From NCBI GenBank assembly GCA_029851415.1, contig CM056744.1:70798172-70862171 (forward strand): a stretch of 64,000 bases of DNA. Direction: 5' to 3'. Made by a program: the position numbers and the translations under genes. The stretch comes from Eretmocerus hayati. Lineage: Eukaryota; Arthropoda; Insecta; Hymenoptera; Aphelinidae. The notes below the pieces were generated by a model that searched no databases, was not told the DNA's origin, and saw only the letters and a list, made by a program, of their open reading frames with translations. How positions within the stretch are numbered: position 1 is the stretch's first letter; each line of letters begins with the position of its first letter. Positions 12,694-24,297 of this stretch are shown piece after piece.

Positions 12694-14094
12694 CAAGGAG
12701 GACCTACGAAGTGCAGGTCACCGAAACTCACCAGACTTTTTTCACAGTCTTGTACCACCTGGAATATGAAGAATCCAGGGTAACTCCGTCAAATGGGCCC
12801 TTCGTCCGGAGTTACAGCCTATGACATTAGCATTGCCCTTATAGGCCCATGTTAGAAAGTGATATATATATATGTTACAGTAAATATCCGAAATCAGTCA
12901 ATGCCGGAGATCTACTAGTAAATCCTAGCATTGACTGGTGGGGCTAGTCAATCCCAAGATTGACTAGTAAATGTCCAGCATTGACTGGGAGGTCTAGTCA
13001 ATGTTGTTGAAATGGCAGCATTTCGGACGTTCACTAGTCAATCTTAGGATTGACTAACAAACCTCCGTGAATGTCCGAAACGTGATTGCTCACGAAAGAT
13101 GTAGTTCGCACGTAAACTTGATCTTTTGAAAACTTGGCGCCGAAAAAAAAGCTCCTGGGGTACATCTCTTGAGGAATGATTATCAACATCGTGAATGAGG
13201 ACTTCTACAGAATTGGAATGAAAGCTGCTTTGACTAAGCAGCTGTTTACGAGGAGCCAGTTTAAGTATGCAAAGAGAAATTCCTCGATCTCAATGAAATT
13301 GACCAGGCGCAAACTGTGAGCTTACGAGCAGCAGCTTCAAAAATTTCGATTACAGGTGACCAGGAGATGACAAAATGAGATTGTAAAGCTAAATGTTCTT
13401 CAAATAGATGTTCTTGTAAAGTGAAAAACATACTGTGTAATTCAAGATGTCATAATATCCAGAGCTGCTGTAACAAGTAGCTTTTATATTGTTAAATTTT
13501 TGAAGAAATTCAAATTCACTTCGATCATGCAACATGCTATAATATTTGTCGGTAAAAAATTCGTAAAACTACAGAACCACATCATCAATGTGATGAAGAT
13601 GTGACCTCCGTCTGGTATGAACGTAAGATCTAAGACTATGTGTAGCTGTGATACATTCACGCTAAATGTCATTTCGCATGAATGAATTTTGCTCATCATA
13701 TATTTCTATCTCTCTGCTCATTTTATGTTTCGGACATTCACGGGGATCAGTCAGTCAATCCTAAGATTGACTAGTAAATGTCCGAAATTCGTCTTTACGA
13801 ATCAACATTGACTGGCTGTTTCAGTCAATTCTAAGATTTACTAGTAAATCTTAGGATTGACTGGCCCCACTAGTCAATGTCAGCAATAACTAGTCAATCC
13901 TAGGATTGACGGATTTCGGACATTCATTGTAATATATATATATATACACTGGCAATGTTAACGTTTCTCGTTGTAGCTCTGAACAGGGAGCCGATTTGAA
14001 AGAGTTACTCTGGATTCCCCATATTCTAGGTGGTACGAGACTGTGAGAAGAGTTTCGTGAGATTTGGTGACCCGCACTTCGTGGGCCCCTTTTG
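12694..14094. mobile_element. 1.4-kb inverted-repeat element with AGGATTGACTAGT motifs
   Basis: Arms of about 390 bases pair 12694-13085 with 13730-14094. Outer parts share GTGCAGGTCACCGAAACTC-like sequence and CCACCTGGAATATGAAGAATCC. Next comes an (AT)n tract, then a box TTACA.T.AAT.TCCGAAATC on both sides (12877 on plus; 13926 on minus). Internal to that, both arms carry several copies of the near-palindrome GTCAATCCTAGGATTGAC with ACTAGTAAATGTCC spacers. The roughly 640-base core has no coding potential I can see. The outermost limits are approximate and no target duplication was identified. The TCCGAAATC box next to the (AT)n may instead be the true end of a smaller element nested in the larger palindrome. 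Confidence 0.6.
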
Positions 14095-14798
14095 TTAGTA
14101 GCACTCCTTCAGCCTTCGCTCGGAAAAGAAGACTTTATGGAAGGTAGCTTCTGCAGGTCACATGCAATCCCTAATCTGATGACATTTTCTGATAGATAAG
14201 GATATTTTGATGTCGAAATGATATGTCGAAATGTTTTTTGATATGTTTTTACACTAGAAGCGAGTAAGAGCAAATGGAACACTCGTATGAATCGGTATGA
14301 CTATGAGCAACTCATGTGATCAGAAGTTCCCTTCTTAAGCTCATTACTCAGGCTGGAAAGGGCGTATGAAAGACTTTGAGAAGAGGAACATGGAGGTCTT
14401 GAAAAAGCTACAAGATTTTGTAGAATTTCCACGATCGGATCATACCTGCTACAATTACGGATCACTACAAATCTAACTAACTTCAATTATAATGATTATT
14501 TATCCCGCAACATTCCTTATATTCACGATTTCTTCTTGAGGTAACCGTAGACCGAAGAATAAGTTCGTGGTGTACTGCCCGAGTGTTTCAGAGTGGACCA
14601 GGGTATAAGTTTTCAAAAATGCCTCAATTGAACAAATTCGAGTTGATTCTGTGAGAATTAGCTTAATACGATATATGTTTTGTGATAACATCAGTGTGCT
14701 CCTTCTGAAAACTTATTTTATTTGATTTACAAGCATCTGCAGGAGCCAATACGCCTATCCGGAACATTTACAGGACGGGCAGCGCGAGTCAAAACCGC
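14095..14798. other. no recognisable gene
   Basis: Sequence between the inverted-repeat element and the retrotransposon. Short open frames only. Confidence 0.35.
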
Positions 14799-14829
14799 TA
14801 TTCCACAGGCCTTCCACCACTAACATTTT

Positions 14830-14844
14830 TGGTCCTTCGAGCCG
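14830..14844 (+). other. primer-binding site for tRNA-Tyr
   Basis: TGGTCCTTCGAGCCG is complementary to the CCA-tailed 3' end of animal tRNA-Tyr (CGGCTCGAAGGACCA). It lies five bases after the CA that ends the LTR remnant, where minus-strand priming occurs. The match stops after 15 bases. Confidence 0.8.
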
Positions 14845-15803
14845 TATTGTGCAAGGGAAAACTGGAAAGTGCAGTGATCGCGTGAGAAGCGTACGTGTGC
14901 TCCGCAGTTCCGGTCGCGCCGCCGTTTTAGCCCCACTACAGCATCATCTAGTTATGCTTGTGGTCGAGCTAAACTCGAGGTGTTCCGTACTCGAATATAC
15001 ACGAGTGCACTAAAACTGTGTTCACTAAGTAAAGTGTCACGAATCCGGCGATGCACGAGTGTCCCGCTGTGATCCTGCATCTTTGCGGGTAAGCTAAAAC
15101 TTTGCATCGAGCGGGTATCGCACCAGTGCACGTGCTCTGTAAAATTAATCACTCTGAGCCATATCGTCGGCACGAGGCTAACGCGGCACGCTCCCTCATC
15201 AACCATTGTTATCAGCAGTCGACGGGTGCCCCAGCTGATGTCATGAGTCCGGCATTCACCGCCAGCATACCTGGATGTCATCCTGAGGAACAGTGGGAGC
15301 GCGGGATAATCGCAGCCTGCATTATTGACCGACTCGCGCTAGCCGGTACGCAGTACTCGCCGCTGCCGCAAGTGAGTCCTGGCGCTGTGGTGCCGAATTG
15401 ATGCAGCTGTGGATCCAGTTATCGTCTGCAGCAGTGAGCGGCATCCGCATACAAGTGTGTGCGAGGTTCCAGCACTCCGATGCCGATCATCTGCGTCGTG
15501 CAGTCGTGAAACCAGTAAGATCGTCCTCTTTTCATCTTACACATGCTGATGCCAGCGCCCTCATACATCGCACATTGCGCATGTACCATAGAAACGTACT
15601 TTCACAGATAAAGAAAATGCTTATGTGCAGTCACGCTTGGCTGTTCCAACGTGCATATATAGCAATCCCTGTACCTAGTTTTGACGCTGTTCTCGTCACT
15701 TCTTCTTGTGACTGATCAGTTTGCGTTCCTTATTGTACTGTTGAGGTTGACGTCAAACAGTTTTTGAGCCAATTTGTACCTAGTCTCTAACCTCACTCTG
15801 AAC
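14845..15803 (+). other. retrotransposon leader (5' untranslated)
   Basis: Almost 1 kb between the primer site and the gag ATG. It is richer in GC and CpG than the surroundings. Open frames of about 100 codons occur on both strands (for example 15102-15401 and 15398-15715), but none resembles a known protein and they overlap each other. Confidence 0.5.
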
Positions 15804-17176
15804 ATGGACGATCTTGTGAAAAAGCACCAAGTTACCTTCACTAAAATCAGAAATGGGTTTGCTGATTTCAGAAAGAAGAAGCAAACTATCGGCAATGCTC
15901 AGACTCGTGCGAGTGGAGTTGATGAGTATTGGGCAACCATCTGAGAGATCAATGATAAAATTATGGATCTCGGGGAAATAGATATTGAACACGCCTATTT
16001 AACTGAGAATTACCTAGACGAGGAAAAAGATGCCTACCTTGAAATAACGGCCGTATTCAATGAGTACATTCGCAGTGCCAACCAACTTTCTGTCAAAACA
16101 ATCACGGCAGGTAACACAACTACTCGTGTAGTTGTGCCTGAGTTCCAAACTACGCGTCTAACCCCTATAGACATTCCCAAGTTTGATGGCAACTATGAAG
16201 AGTGGCCTGAATTCCGTGATCTTTTTACTGCAACCGTAATTAATGGCAAAAATGATTATAGTGATGCAATCAAGTTTTATTACCTGAGGTCTCATCTCAC
16301 TAGTGATGCGCAGCCGCTCATCCAAGGTATCACTCTTGATGAGGACAATTTTGCGCGAGCCTGAGATGAGATGAAAAATTCATACGAGAATAAACGTAGA
16401 ATAGTAAATAAGCAACTCAAAGAATCTTTCTCCCTTCCACCGCTCAAAAATGGACCAGCTGCTGGACTAAGAGCACTGATCAATGGCACAAATAACTCAT
16501 TGATGGTTTTGTGTGCTCTGAACCGACCAACCGATGAATGAGATAATTTGAAAGTATTTATCACCGCTAGCAGACTAGATGAAAAATCACGAGCGCTGTG
16601 GGAAACTTCACTCGGAGAATCCACAGACCCTCTGACACTTGCTCAGATGAAAACCTTTCTCAAAACCAGACTGAGTGCCTCAGAATCTATTGGAAGTAGC
16701 AAAGACCTCACTATCTCCTCTACTTCTGATTCAAAATCGAATGAACCTCCTCAGAAATCCCAGAAGAATAATTCCTTCTCGAGCCAGACCTCTGGAGCCA
16801 GAGTCCACCATACTGCTCAAGCTGATGGTACTTCAAAAGTTAATAAATGCTCATTGTGCAACCAAGACCATGTTCTGCAACATTGCAGTTCTTTTAAATC
16901 TATGAATGTTGATGCGAGAAGAGAGTATGCTCGTTCCAAAAAATTGTGCTTCAACTGCCTTGGTCCTCGTATGATCATATCTTGTGAATCTGTTCACACA
17001 TGCCGCACTTGCAATGGTAAACACCACTCTCTGCTCCACATTGACAAACCAAAGCAAGCAAAACGAGCTAGTTCGGCACCTGTGAATCCCCAGCTCCCTC
17101 CGAATTCGAAACCATTTCAAATCAACCCTGAATCCCATAGTCACGTGGTCGCTCTTAACGCGCAGCCCCGTAAGCT
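15804..17176 (+). pseudogene. gag: BEL/Pao gag (DUF1759-like) with zinc knuckles, stop-interrupted
   Basis: The ATG at 15804 opens MDDLVKKHQ; the same frame continues through TGA at 15942, 16362 and 16539. Gag packages the element RNA into particles. The DUF1759-like region (about 16150-16700) shows IPKFDGNYEEWPEFRDLF, then FYYLRSHL, LNRPTDE and SRALWE. Zinc-binding residues follow in CSLCNQDHVLQHC and CFNCLG (about 16848-16965) and HTCRTCNGKHHSLLH (about 16993-17035). Two of the stops (16362, 16539) sit where the family has tryptophan. No frameshift is needed across gag, so the damage is mostly point mutation. Confidence 0.8.
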
Positions 17177-17510
17177 CAATACAGTATTATTCGCTACAGC
17201 TTGGGTGCGCGTAGTGAATATGGCCGGAGAGGTTATGTTGGCCCGTGCACTCATCGACCAGTGTGCTCAGAGTTCATTCATATCTTAATCGTTCTGTCAA
17301 CGGATGAAGCTATTTAAGAAACGTGTTTCTGTACCTGTGCAGGCTTTGAGTGATAAGCAGTCATACGCTAAGGGGGTGGCTGAGTTCACTATTAAACCAA
17401 CCTTCGATTCACCGTTCGTGACTGGACTCCAAGCTCTCGTCATCAAACAGGTGGCTAGCTATCAACCTCGAATTGGGGGATGAGCAGACTCTTGGGATCA
17501 CATCGCTGGA
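17177..17510 (+). pseudogene. BEL/Pao aspartic protease (DUF1758-like), interrupted
   Basis: This follows gag in the same frame and would cut the polyprotein. VLFATAWVRVVN leads to ALIDQCAQSSFIS, the active-site Asp with the usual hydrophobic-hydrophobic-D context. TAA at 17286 cuts the frame directly after this motif, and TGA at 17481 lies further on in the same frame. The rest of the domain (..VQALSDKQ.. and the stretch before PLKDPNF) can be followed despite the stops. Confidence 0.65.
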
Positions 17511-18022
17511 TTGCCGCTTAAAGATCCCAATTTTTTAAGCTCTAGTCCGAAAGAATTGGTGCTAGAAGATGCAGTACATGCCTTGATCGTCGAGGATGAG
17601 CTTATCAAAGGCTCTCCTGATCAACCTGTCGGAACTAAAACCAAGCTTGGCTGGATTCTCTCTGGATGTACCGATAACACCGAGGATCCTCTCGTGCGTA
17701 CTTCATTGTGCTCAAGATGTGGAGATCAGTGACCTGTTACACCGGTTCTGACACCAAAAAGAGGGTATGGGCCCCTGCTCACTACTCACTCTTGATGAAT
17801 AGCGCTGCGAGGACCACTCCAAGGCCACGTACTCGAGAGCTCCAGATGGCCGGTATACTGTAATGTTACCTCTGCGCTATGACATTCAGACTTTGAATCT
17901 TGGAGAATCTATGATCCCTGCCAAAATGCCTCTCTTCAAACTAGAAAAGAGGTTATCCCACGATCTTGAGTTATATAAAGTTCATCATTTGTTTCATGAT
18001 GAATATGAGAGTCTTGGTCATA
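17511..18022 (+). pseudogene. pol: BEL/Pao reverse transcriptase, N-terminal part
   Basis: PLKDPNF, then ALIVEDELIKG and KLGWILSG are the linker between protease and RT in BEL/Pao. TGA at 17730 and a frameshift near 17780 follow. The frame resumes at about 17863 with MLPLRYD and runs to HDEYESLGHM, where a DNA transposon is inserted (18023-19218). The domain continues after that insertion. Confidence 0.7.
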
Positions 18023-19218
18023 TGAGAGTTTCCACGGAACTTTTAACTTTTGTGTTACTGCAGTGTTCCAGGAGTATTTTGAACTATTCGTAGTGCGCAG
18101 GAGTGGCATTTTCTAGTATTTGGCATCGTTCAATATGGACTACATTCTTTTTTGTTGAAACGCATCCCGCTTGGTCAATAGCAGACCGCAAAAGATAATT
18201 TTTGGGTAGTTTACAAACGTACCAACGCGATTTTTTGAATTGATAAGGCTGTAACTAAAATACCTATGCCTCAACCACTTCGGTGGAATGATATATCCAT
18301 CTACTAATCTCATATTTTGAGAGAATCTTTGAATCAGAGGTGTGCGCTGATTTGGCTATGATATTAGCTCTCATTCATCGATGTTACCGAGTTTTGTGGG
18401 AAAACTTTTTTTGGCTATTGTTTACGGAATTGATGAAATACCTTGTGCGAAACGGAGAATTTAGCAATGAGTTTTTAAAGTTGAAAAGAAGACGAATCGA
18501 ATCCCGTTTGGTTTGTGAGTGTGCGTTGATCCGGACAAATTTTATAGAGCTTCAAAGCTCATAAAGTTATCGCGCCGCTGGCTTTCGAAATGGTCATTTT
18601 TTGATGTCATACTCAGGAGACGCGAAGCACAGGGTTGGGACCTTGTGCTCTTTTTTGTTCATCACAAAGAGGATATAACCGCACTATTTTTAGTTGCAAT
18701 TGTCGATCGGTATTTCTGTGAGAAGCTGAGGAGAAATATTTGAATCCGGATGGTAAGCTAAATAAGCCTCTGAATATGATGGTATCGCGATTTTCTTGAT
18801 TTTTACATAGTATACAGCTAAAATATGAACAAAATAACACTACAGTGTATTCTAGAAATTGAAATGAGACTCATAGCTCTTGACTTGATTCTGGAAATTT
18901 ATATCGAATTTCGGAGAAATCGATGATGAAATTCATCTTCAGGTCAAGTCAGGCAAAATATAATCCGTATCGATCGTCTAGACAATGTTTTGAATCGAAT
19001 CTATTCGATTGAAGTTGATTCACGAATGTTTCAAGTGTGAAATTCCGTACATGTCGTTCTGAACCAGATACCTCGGCTTGGAAGAGAGTGGCACCACTTT
19101 TTTCACATGTTTTCGAGGTCTAAGAATCACATGAAACCCATTTCAAACGTGTGCGTTGAGGAAATTTTTTTTTTCTATTTCAGAGGGTCAATAGTCAAAA
19201 GTTCCAAGGAAACCCTCA
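18023..19218. mobile_element. 1.2-kb DNA transposon inserted in RT, TA or CATATG duplication
   Basis: The left end TGAGAGTTTCCACGGAACTT and the right end (minus strand) TGAGGGTTTCCTTGGAACTT are imperfect 25-base inverted repeats. The flanks are CATATG on both sides, so the duplication is TA or up to CATATG. Removing the segment plus one copy rejoins the RT frame without error (..LGHM then SHYADI..), which proves insertion into an existing retrotransposon. The interior is AT-rich with frames of 75 codons or fewer and no transposase, so it is non-autonomous. TA duplication would fit Tc1/mariner-type elements, but the end sequence alone does not decide. Confidence 0.75.
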
Positions 19219-20318
19219 TATGTCACACTACGCGGATATTACTGATCCCATTGATCTATCGCACTATTTCTTTTTACCGCATCACGGAGTCCTTAAAGAG
19301 AGTAGCTCCACCACCAAGTTGAGAACCGTATTCAACGGATTGATCAAGACAAAATCGGGTATTTCAGTGAATGATCTGCTTTCAGTTGGACCGAATCTTC
19401 TGCCTGATTTGCCTACCTCCCTTTCAAATTGGCGCTGTTATAAGTTGCTTTCACAGGTGATGATGAAAAAATGTTCAGCCGAGTCTAGATTCATGAAGAA
19501 GATCGTAAACTTCAGTCTATTTCGTGGCGTAAGGATATTACCTACGGGCTTGGCTCGAGTCCCTTTCAAGCCAACCGAGTCGGAGAGCAGCTGGCTGGAG
19601 ATGAGTATGACTCTTATACAAGTTGAACCTTTGGTCTCGTCGATCTTGAAGGACGGTGGGGAACTAAATAAATTCCCAAAATTTCATGATGGAAATTTTA
19701 GGAATTTATTTAGTTCCCCACCGTCCTTCAAGATCGACGAGACCAAAGGTTCAACTTGTATATGAACCATCAAGGACGAAAAAATCTACCAAAATCACTT
19801 ATGAGTATGACTCTTTTTCAATAGGCTCACTCGCACTAAAGGATGAGACTTACATGAATGATGTTGTCTCAGGTGATCATACTATTGATGCTGCGCAAAC
19901 CAAGCAGCAGCAGCAATTGATTGGTATCTGCAATTCGGGTAAAGTCAACATAAAAATGTGGATATCGAATGATTTTCGACTACTCTCTGATTTGCCCGCA
20001 GATATGCTAGCTAAACCTCCTTCATCTGATGGTTCCAGTCTTCTGAATCGACGAAACGAATCTGTTTTTTCAATTCTCGGTCTTCATTGGATCCCTAGTG
20101 AGAATGTGTTCAATTTCAAATCTATAGAAATAGATAACCTTATGTCTTGGACGGAAAGGTCTGTCTCGTCTAGAATAGCTAGTGTTTTTGACCCTCTAGG
20201 CTGGCTTGCTCCTATCATCATTACTCCCAAACTGATCATGCAGGATCTTTGGCAAGAGAAATATGAGCGGGACCAAGAGCTAGCTGATCGAGACTCTGAT
20301 CGTTGGACACGATGGTAG
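19219..20318 (+). pseudogene. pol: BEL/Pao reverse transcriptase, core, with altered catalytic motif
   Basis: RT resumes after the 1.2-kb insertion with DPIDLSHYFFLPHHGVLKE and KLRTVFNG, then switches frame near 19440 to ..KMF..IHEEDRKLQ and YGLGSSPFQANRV. TAG at 19486 falls at a usual tryptophan. The 144-bp palindrome (19617-19760) plus about 40 further bases lies between two copies of ATGAGTATGACTCTT. The catalytic box then reads TYMNDVVSGD (about 19849-19878): the family has YMDD or YVDD, so the first catalytic Asp has become Asn (AAT at 19857). The thumb region runs VFDPLGWLAPIIITPKLIMQ. TAG at 20316 ends the frame after RWTRW. Confidence 0.8.
19617..19760. mobile_element. perfect 144-bp palindromic miniature element, TA flanks
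   Basis: Two 60-base arms (19617-19676 and 19701-19760) are exact inverted copies. They start TACAAGTTGAACCTTTGG and surround a 24-base loop. TA flanks each side (19615-19616 and 19761-19762). It interrupts the RT reading. Arm identity of 100 percent in an otherwise eroded host implies a recent insertion or gene conversion between arms. Confidence 0.75.
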
Positions 20319-20822
20319 AGTTGCGTACCCGAAATAGCTGAATTGAGAATCCCTAGATGGACTGGATTTGTAAGTGAACCATGCTCCTGTGAAATTCTTG
20401 GCTTTGCCGATGCCTCAAACCTGGCAATTTGTGCCGTTGTTCACTTAAAAATAAGCTATCGTGACAAAGTCCAAATCACACTTCTCCAGGCTAAAACTCG
20501 AGTTGCTCCTGTCGAGAGGCCAAAAAATGCAAGATGGGAGCTCTGCGCTGCGCTGCTGCTCGCTGAGCTCATGAACAAAATCAAGTCTTCCCTGTCACTA
20601 CAAAATGTCAGTTGTTATGTTTGGTCAGACAACATGAATGTGCTGTATTGGTTGGATGACCGTCCATCTCGAGGGCCCGCATTGATAGCGAACCGTTGTG
20701 CCAAAATTATGAATTTGCTTCCTGATGTAAAATGGGAATATGTCGAGTCAAAACAGAATCCTACTGACTTACGCAGCCGTGGTTGTTTTTCGGATGAGCT
20801 ACCTGACCAATCTCTATGGTGA
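20319..20822 (+). pseudogene. pol: BEL/Pao RNase H domain
   Basis: RNase H removes the RNA strand during reverse transcription. The visible acidic residues are D in GFADASNLAICAVVH (about 20401), E in ARWELCAALLLAEL (about 20536) and D in VWSDNMNVLYWL (about 20626). The domain ends ..RGCFSDELPDQSLW and TGA at 20820, where the family normally has a second tryptophan. The frame continues directly in the integrase segment. Confidence 0.75.
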
Positions 20823-21756
20823 AATGGTCTAGACTGGCTGAGCTTGCCTGTTTCTGAGTGGCCTCACCCAGAACCTCTCGCCAAGAAACCAGAAGATTTG
20901 CAGCCTTTGCGCCACCCTGTACTCTATGTGAATATTGTGAACAGCCCTCCTGTGACTGATGGTATTTTAGCCCCATTCAGTCACCTATTGAGTGACATCT
21001 CGTCATATCTGCGATTGATCAACGTCACTGCCTGGACTTTTCGATACTTGTCGAAAATCAATCCCAATCTATTTGCACCAATCGAACAGACGCTTTTGAT
21101 ACAAAAGCAGCCATGTGCTCAAGTGTCAAACTGTGGTACCAACGTTCTTCCTCGGGGAGAGAAAAAGCGTGCAAAATTAGCATGGTTCTTTTTTATTCAA
21201 CACTCTGTCTACGCTGGAGAAACAAAACTGATCTCATCAGGTTCTTTCTCACCCAAAGGTCATGAGCTGCCCAAACTCTCACCAATTGTGATCAATGGAA
21301 CCCTGCGAGTGGGCGGGAGATTTGAGGATTCGGCTCTCTCTACAAGTCAGAAACATCCAATCATCCTACCATTTGACCAGCCCTTCACAGGAATGATAGT
21401 GAGGCGTTTCCATGCCATCACTTTGCACGGGGGTACTCAAGTGACTCTTGCCACCCTTCGTGAAGAGTTCTGGATCATCAAAGGTCGGCAAGCCGTCAAA
21501 CGAGTCATCAATCAGTGCAAAGTCTGCATCGAGTACCAAGCGTCAACTGCCTACCAACTTATGGGCCATCATCCACCCTGCTCAGTCTTGGTGTCACGTA
21601 CATTTTCCAAAGTTGAAGTCGATTATGCGGGCCCGATGTGGCTTCGCATTGCTTCTGGACGAGGTCGCAAATCATACAAAGGCTATATTGCCACCCTCGT
21701 CAGTTTATGCACTCGTGCCCTCCACCTTGAAGCTGTCTCGGACTTTACTTCCTCCG
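20823..21756 (+). pseudogene. pol: BEL/Pao integrase, N-terminal part, split by 7.3-kb insertion
   Basis: After a linker, the zinc-binding H2C2 unit is seen as HAITLHGGTQVTLATLREEF followed by CKVCIEYQ (about 21410-21540). VEVDYAGPMWL then supplies the first catalytic Asp (about 21620). The frame stays open from 20844 to the insertion point at 21756, inside DFTSS. The remainder of the catalytic core lies 7.3 kb downstream at 29085. This would insert element cDNA into the genome. Confidence 0.8.
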
Positions 21757-24297
21757 CACTATAGTCGTCACATTCCAACTCTGGCCAAAAATTGCTTCAA
21801 AATTTGTTTCAAGCTATCGGGATGAGCCAAACGGCATTCTCTTCGTAATCGACAGGGCTAGGAGATGTGCTCATCTGATTTTGTCTCAGACAAAGGGGGC
21901 AGGGGTGGGGGGGGGGTGTTGAACGCGAAATGGGGTTGAAGATCGATATTTCGCCGGAATGAAACTCACGCGTGGCGAGTCAGTAGTTCTACTGCCGATC
22001 CGCAACCACTTGGAGTACCTTCTAGAGGTAGATGGCAGTATTTTAAACTCAATCCCAAGTCTGAGAATCACCGCAATCAGCTCTGAGGTCGATTCTGAGC
22101 TGAGAAGAGGTGATAAATGCTGCGAATTAGTCGATTATACTGGATTCTGAGTCGAAAATGATTCTACTGCCAACTCTCAACTCTTTTCAAAACATTCCTC
22201 CATCGATTCTCAGAATTTTGAGTCTGGGCACAGCTCTAAGAATTGCTGCGGGGAATTTTGAGATCGGTTCAGATTTATTTTGTGGCGGGATTGTCTCTTC
22301 AGATCTGAAGGGACATTCGAGATGGTCGATTTTAGCTCAGAATGCGATATGCTGCCAGATGAACAAGGCTTTGGGTGTATTTCTAGAGCATTAAACATAA
22401 TTTTTGGCCTGGTCTCAGGTCTGGGAATTGCCGCAGAGGGATTTGAGATCGATATTCGTCCAGGAAAGGCTGTCTGGCCGCGCAGAATATTAGATATAGA
22501 ATATTAGATCGTTATTTCTAAGTGGAGAAAGAGTGTACTCCCGATCTGTAATAACTTGGGGTACTTTTTGAGAGTGGGAAGCAGTATTTTAAGTTCATCC
22601 TCATGTTTGGGATCCAACGCAATCAGCTCTGAGGTCGATTCTGAGCCGAGAAAAGTTGACGAGCCTTGATAATTAGTCGGGAATAGTGAATTCTGGGTCA
22701 AATCTAATCCTACTGCCGACTCAAAACCCGTTTCAACACGTTCTCCCATAAATTTACAGAATTTTGAGCCGAAACACAGTTCTGAAAATTGCTGAGGGAG
22801 GATTTGAGATCGATTCTGATCTATTTTGCGGCTGAAATGTCTGTTGAGATATGGCAGTCATCCGAGAATGGTCGATTTCACCACAGAATTCGATATGCTG
22901 CCAAGTCAGGAACATCTCGAGTGGGATCATAGAACATTTTATAGAATTTTGAGCCCAATCACAAGTCTAGAAATTGCCGTAGAAGAATTCCAGATCGATA
23001 TTCGTCAAGAAAAAGCTGCAGAACAGTGCAGATTATTCAAGAAACGGTGAGTTCTAGGTGACGAATAAATATACTGCCGATCAACAATGACTCGGGGTAC
23101 ATTCTACGGATGCGAAACAATATTTTGAGCCAAAGCTCAGGTCAGGGAGTCACCGCAATCGGTTCTGAGGCCGATTCCAGAGCGGGGAAAAGTGATGAAC
23201 GCTGCGTATTCGTCGGAAATAGTGGTTTCTAGATCGGAAACCTCTCTTCTGCTACCAGAAAAAGCTTTCTCGTGCATTTTACCATCACTCACCAGGATTT
23301 TGAGCCCAAGCACGGCTCTGAAAATTTCCGTGGACGAGTTTGAAATCGAATTCGATCTCTTCCAAATCGGGAAAGTCTCATTAGCACAGGTTTCGATCAA
23401 GAGTGACCGATTTCAGCTCGGATTTTGATATGCTGCCGAGTCGAACAAACTTTGATTGAATTCCTCAAGTGCTGATCAGAATCTAGAGCCTAATCCGATG
23501 TCGAGAAAATTCTGCCGAGAGATTTGAGAACGATATTCGTCCAGAAAAAGCTGTTCAGTAATGCAGATTATTTGAGGAATGGTGATTTTTCGGTGAAAAA
23601 AAATTATACTGCCGATCAAAAAAAACTTGCAGTACATGCGGAAGATGTTAGGCGATATTTCAAGCCCAACCCCGTGTCTGAGAATCACTGTAATCCGCTC
23701 TGGGTTGAGTCTGAGCAACGAAAAAGCAATGAAAGGCGCGTATCAGTCGCGAATAATGTTTCATAAGTCGGAGACAGTCCTGCTGCCACCCCAAGAACCT
23801 GTTTCATGCATTATACTTCAAATCCTCCGGATTTTGAGCCCAAACACGACTCTGAGAACAGCCGTGGTTGAGTTTGACATCGATTCTGATCCGATTTCCC
23901 TGTCAGAAGCGTATCTCCAGTACCAACATGAATCAAATATAATCGATTTTAGCTCGGAAATCGATATGCTGCCGCTTCGAAAAAACTTGGAGTGAATCTG
24001 TCCAGTACGAAACTGAATTTCGACCTTAATCCATATGCCAGGAATTGCCGCAAGGGAATTTGGGAACAACATTCGTTCAGGAAAAGCTGTCGAGTAATGC
24101 AGATTATTCAAGGAATGATGATTTCTAGGTGGAGAAAAAATATACTGCCGATCTACAAATACTTGCACTACATGCAGGAGATGATAGGCAATATTTCAAG
24201 CCCAACCCCGTGTCTGAGGACCACTGCAATCAACTCTGGATTGAGGCTGAGCAAAGAAAAAGCAATGAAAGGCGCGTATCAGTCGCGAATAACTCGG
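21757..24297 (+). repeat. left arm of foldback: five 536-bp tandem units
   Basis: ACTGCCGATC-type boxes recur at about 21991, 22537, 23073, 23608 and 24144, a spacing of 535-546 bases. Within a unit three related modules of roughly 180 bases recur, each with CTGCC, TTTTGAGCC..AAGCAC and GAATTGCCG..GGAATTTGAGATCGATAT-like phrases. The arm begins with a G-run region (21894-21918). Copies differ by a few percent to about 20 percent. Frames of 60-120 codons over the arm are products of the repeat. Confidence 0.75.

Noticed and set aside
15102..15715. Two open frames of about 100 codons upstream of gag
   Set aside because: They overlap each other and minus-strand frames, have no family signature and lie in the GC-rich retrotransposon leader.
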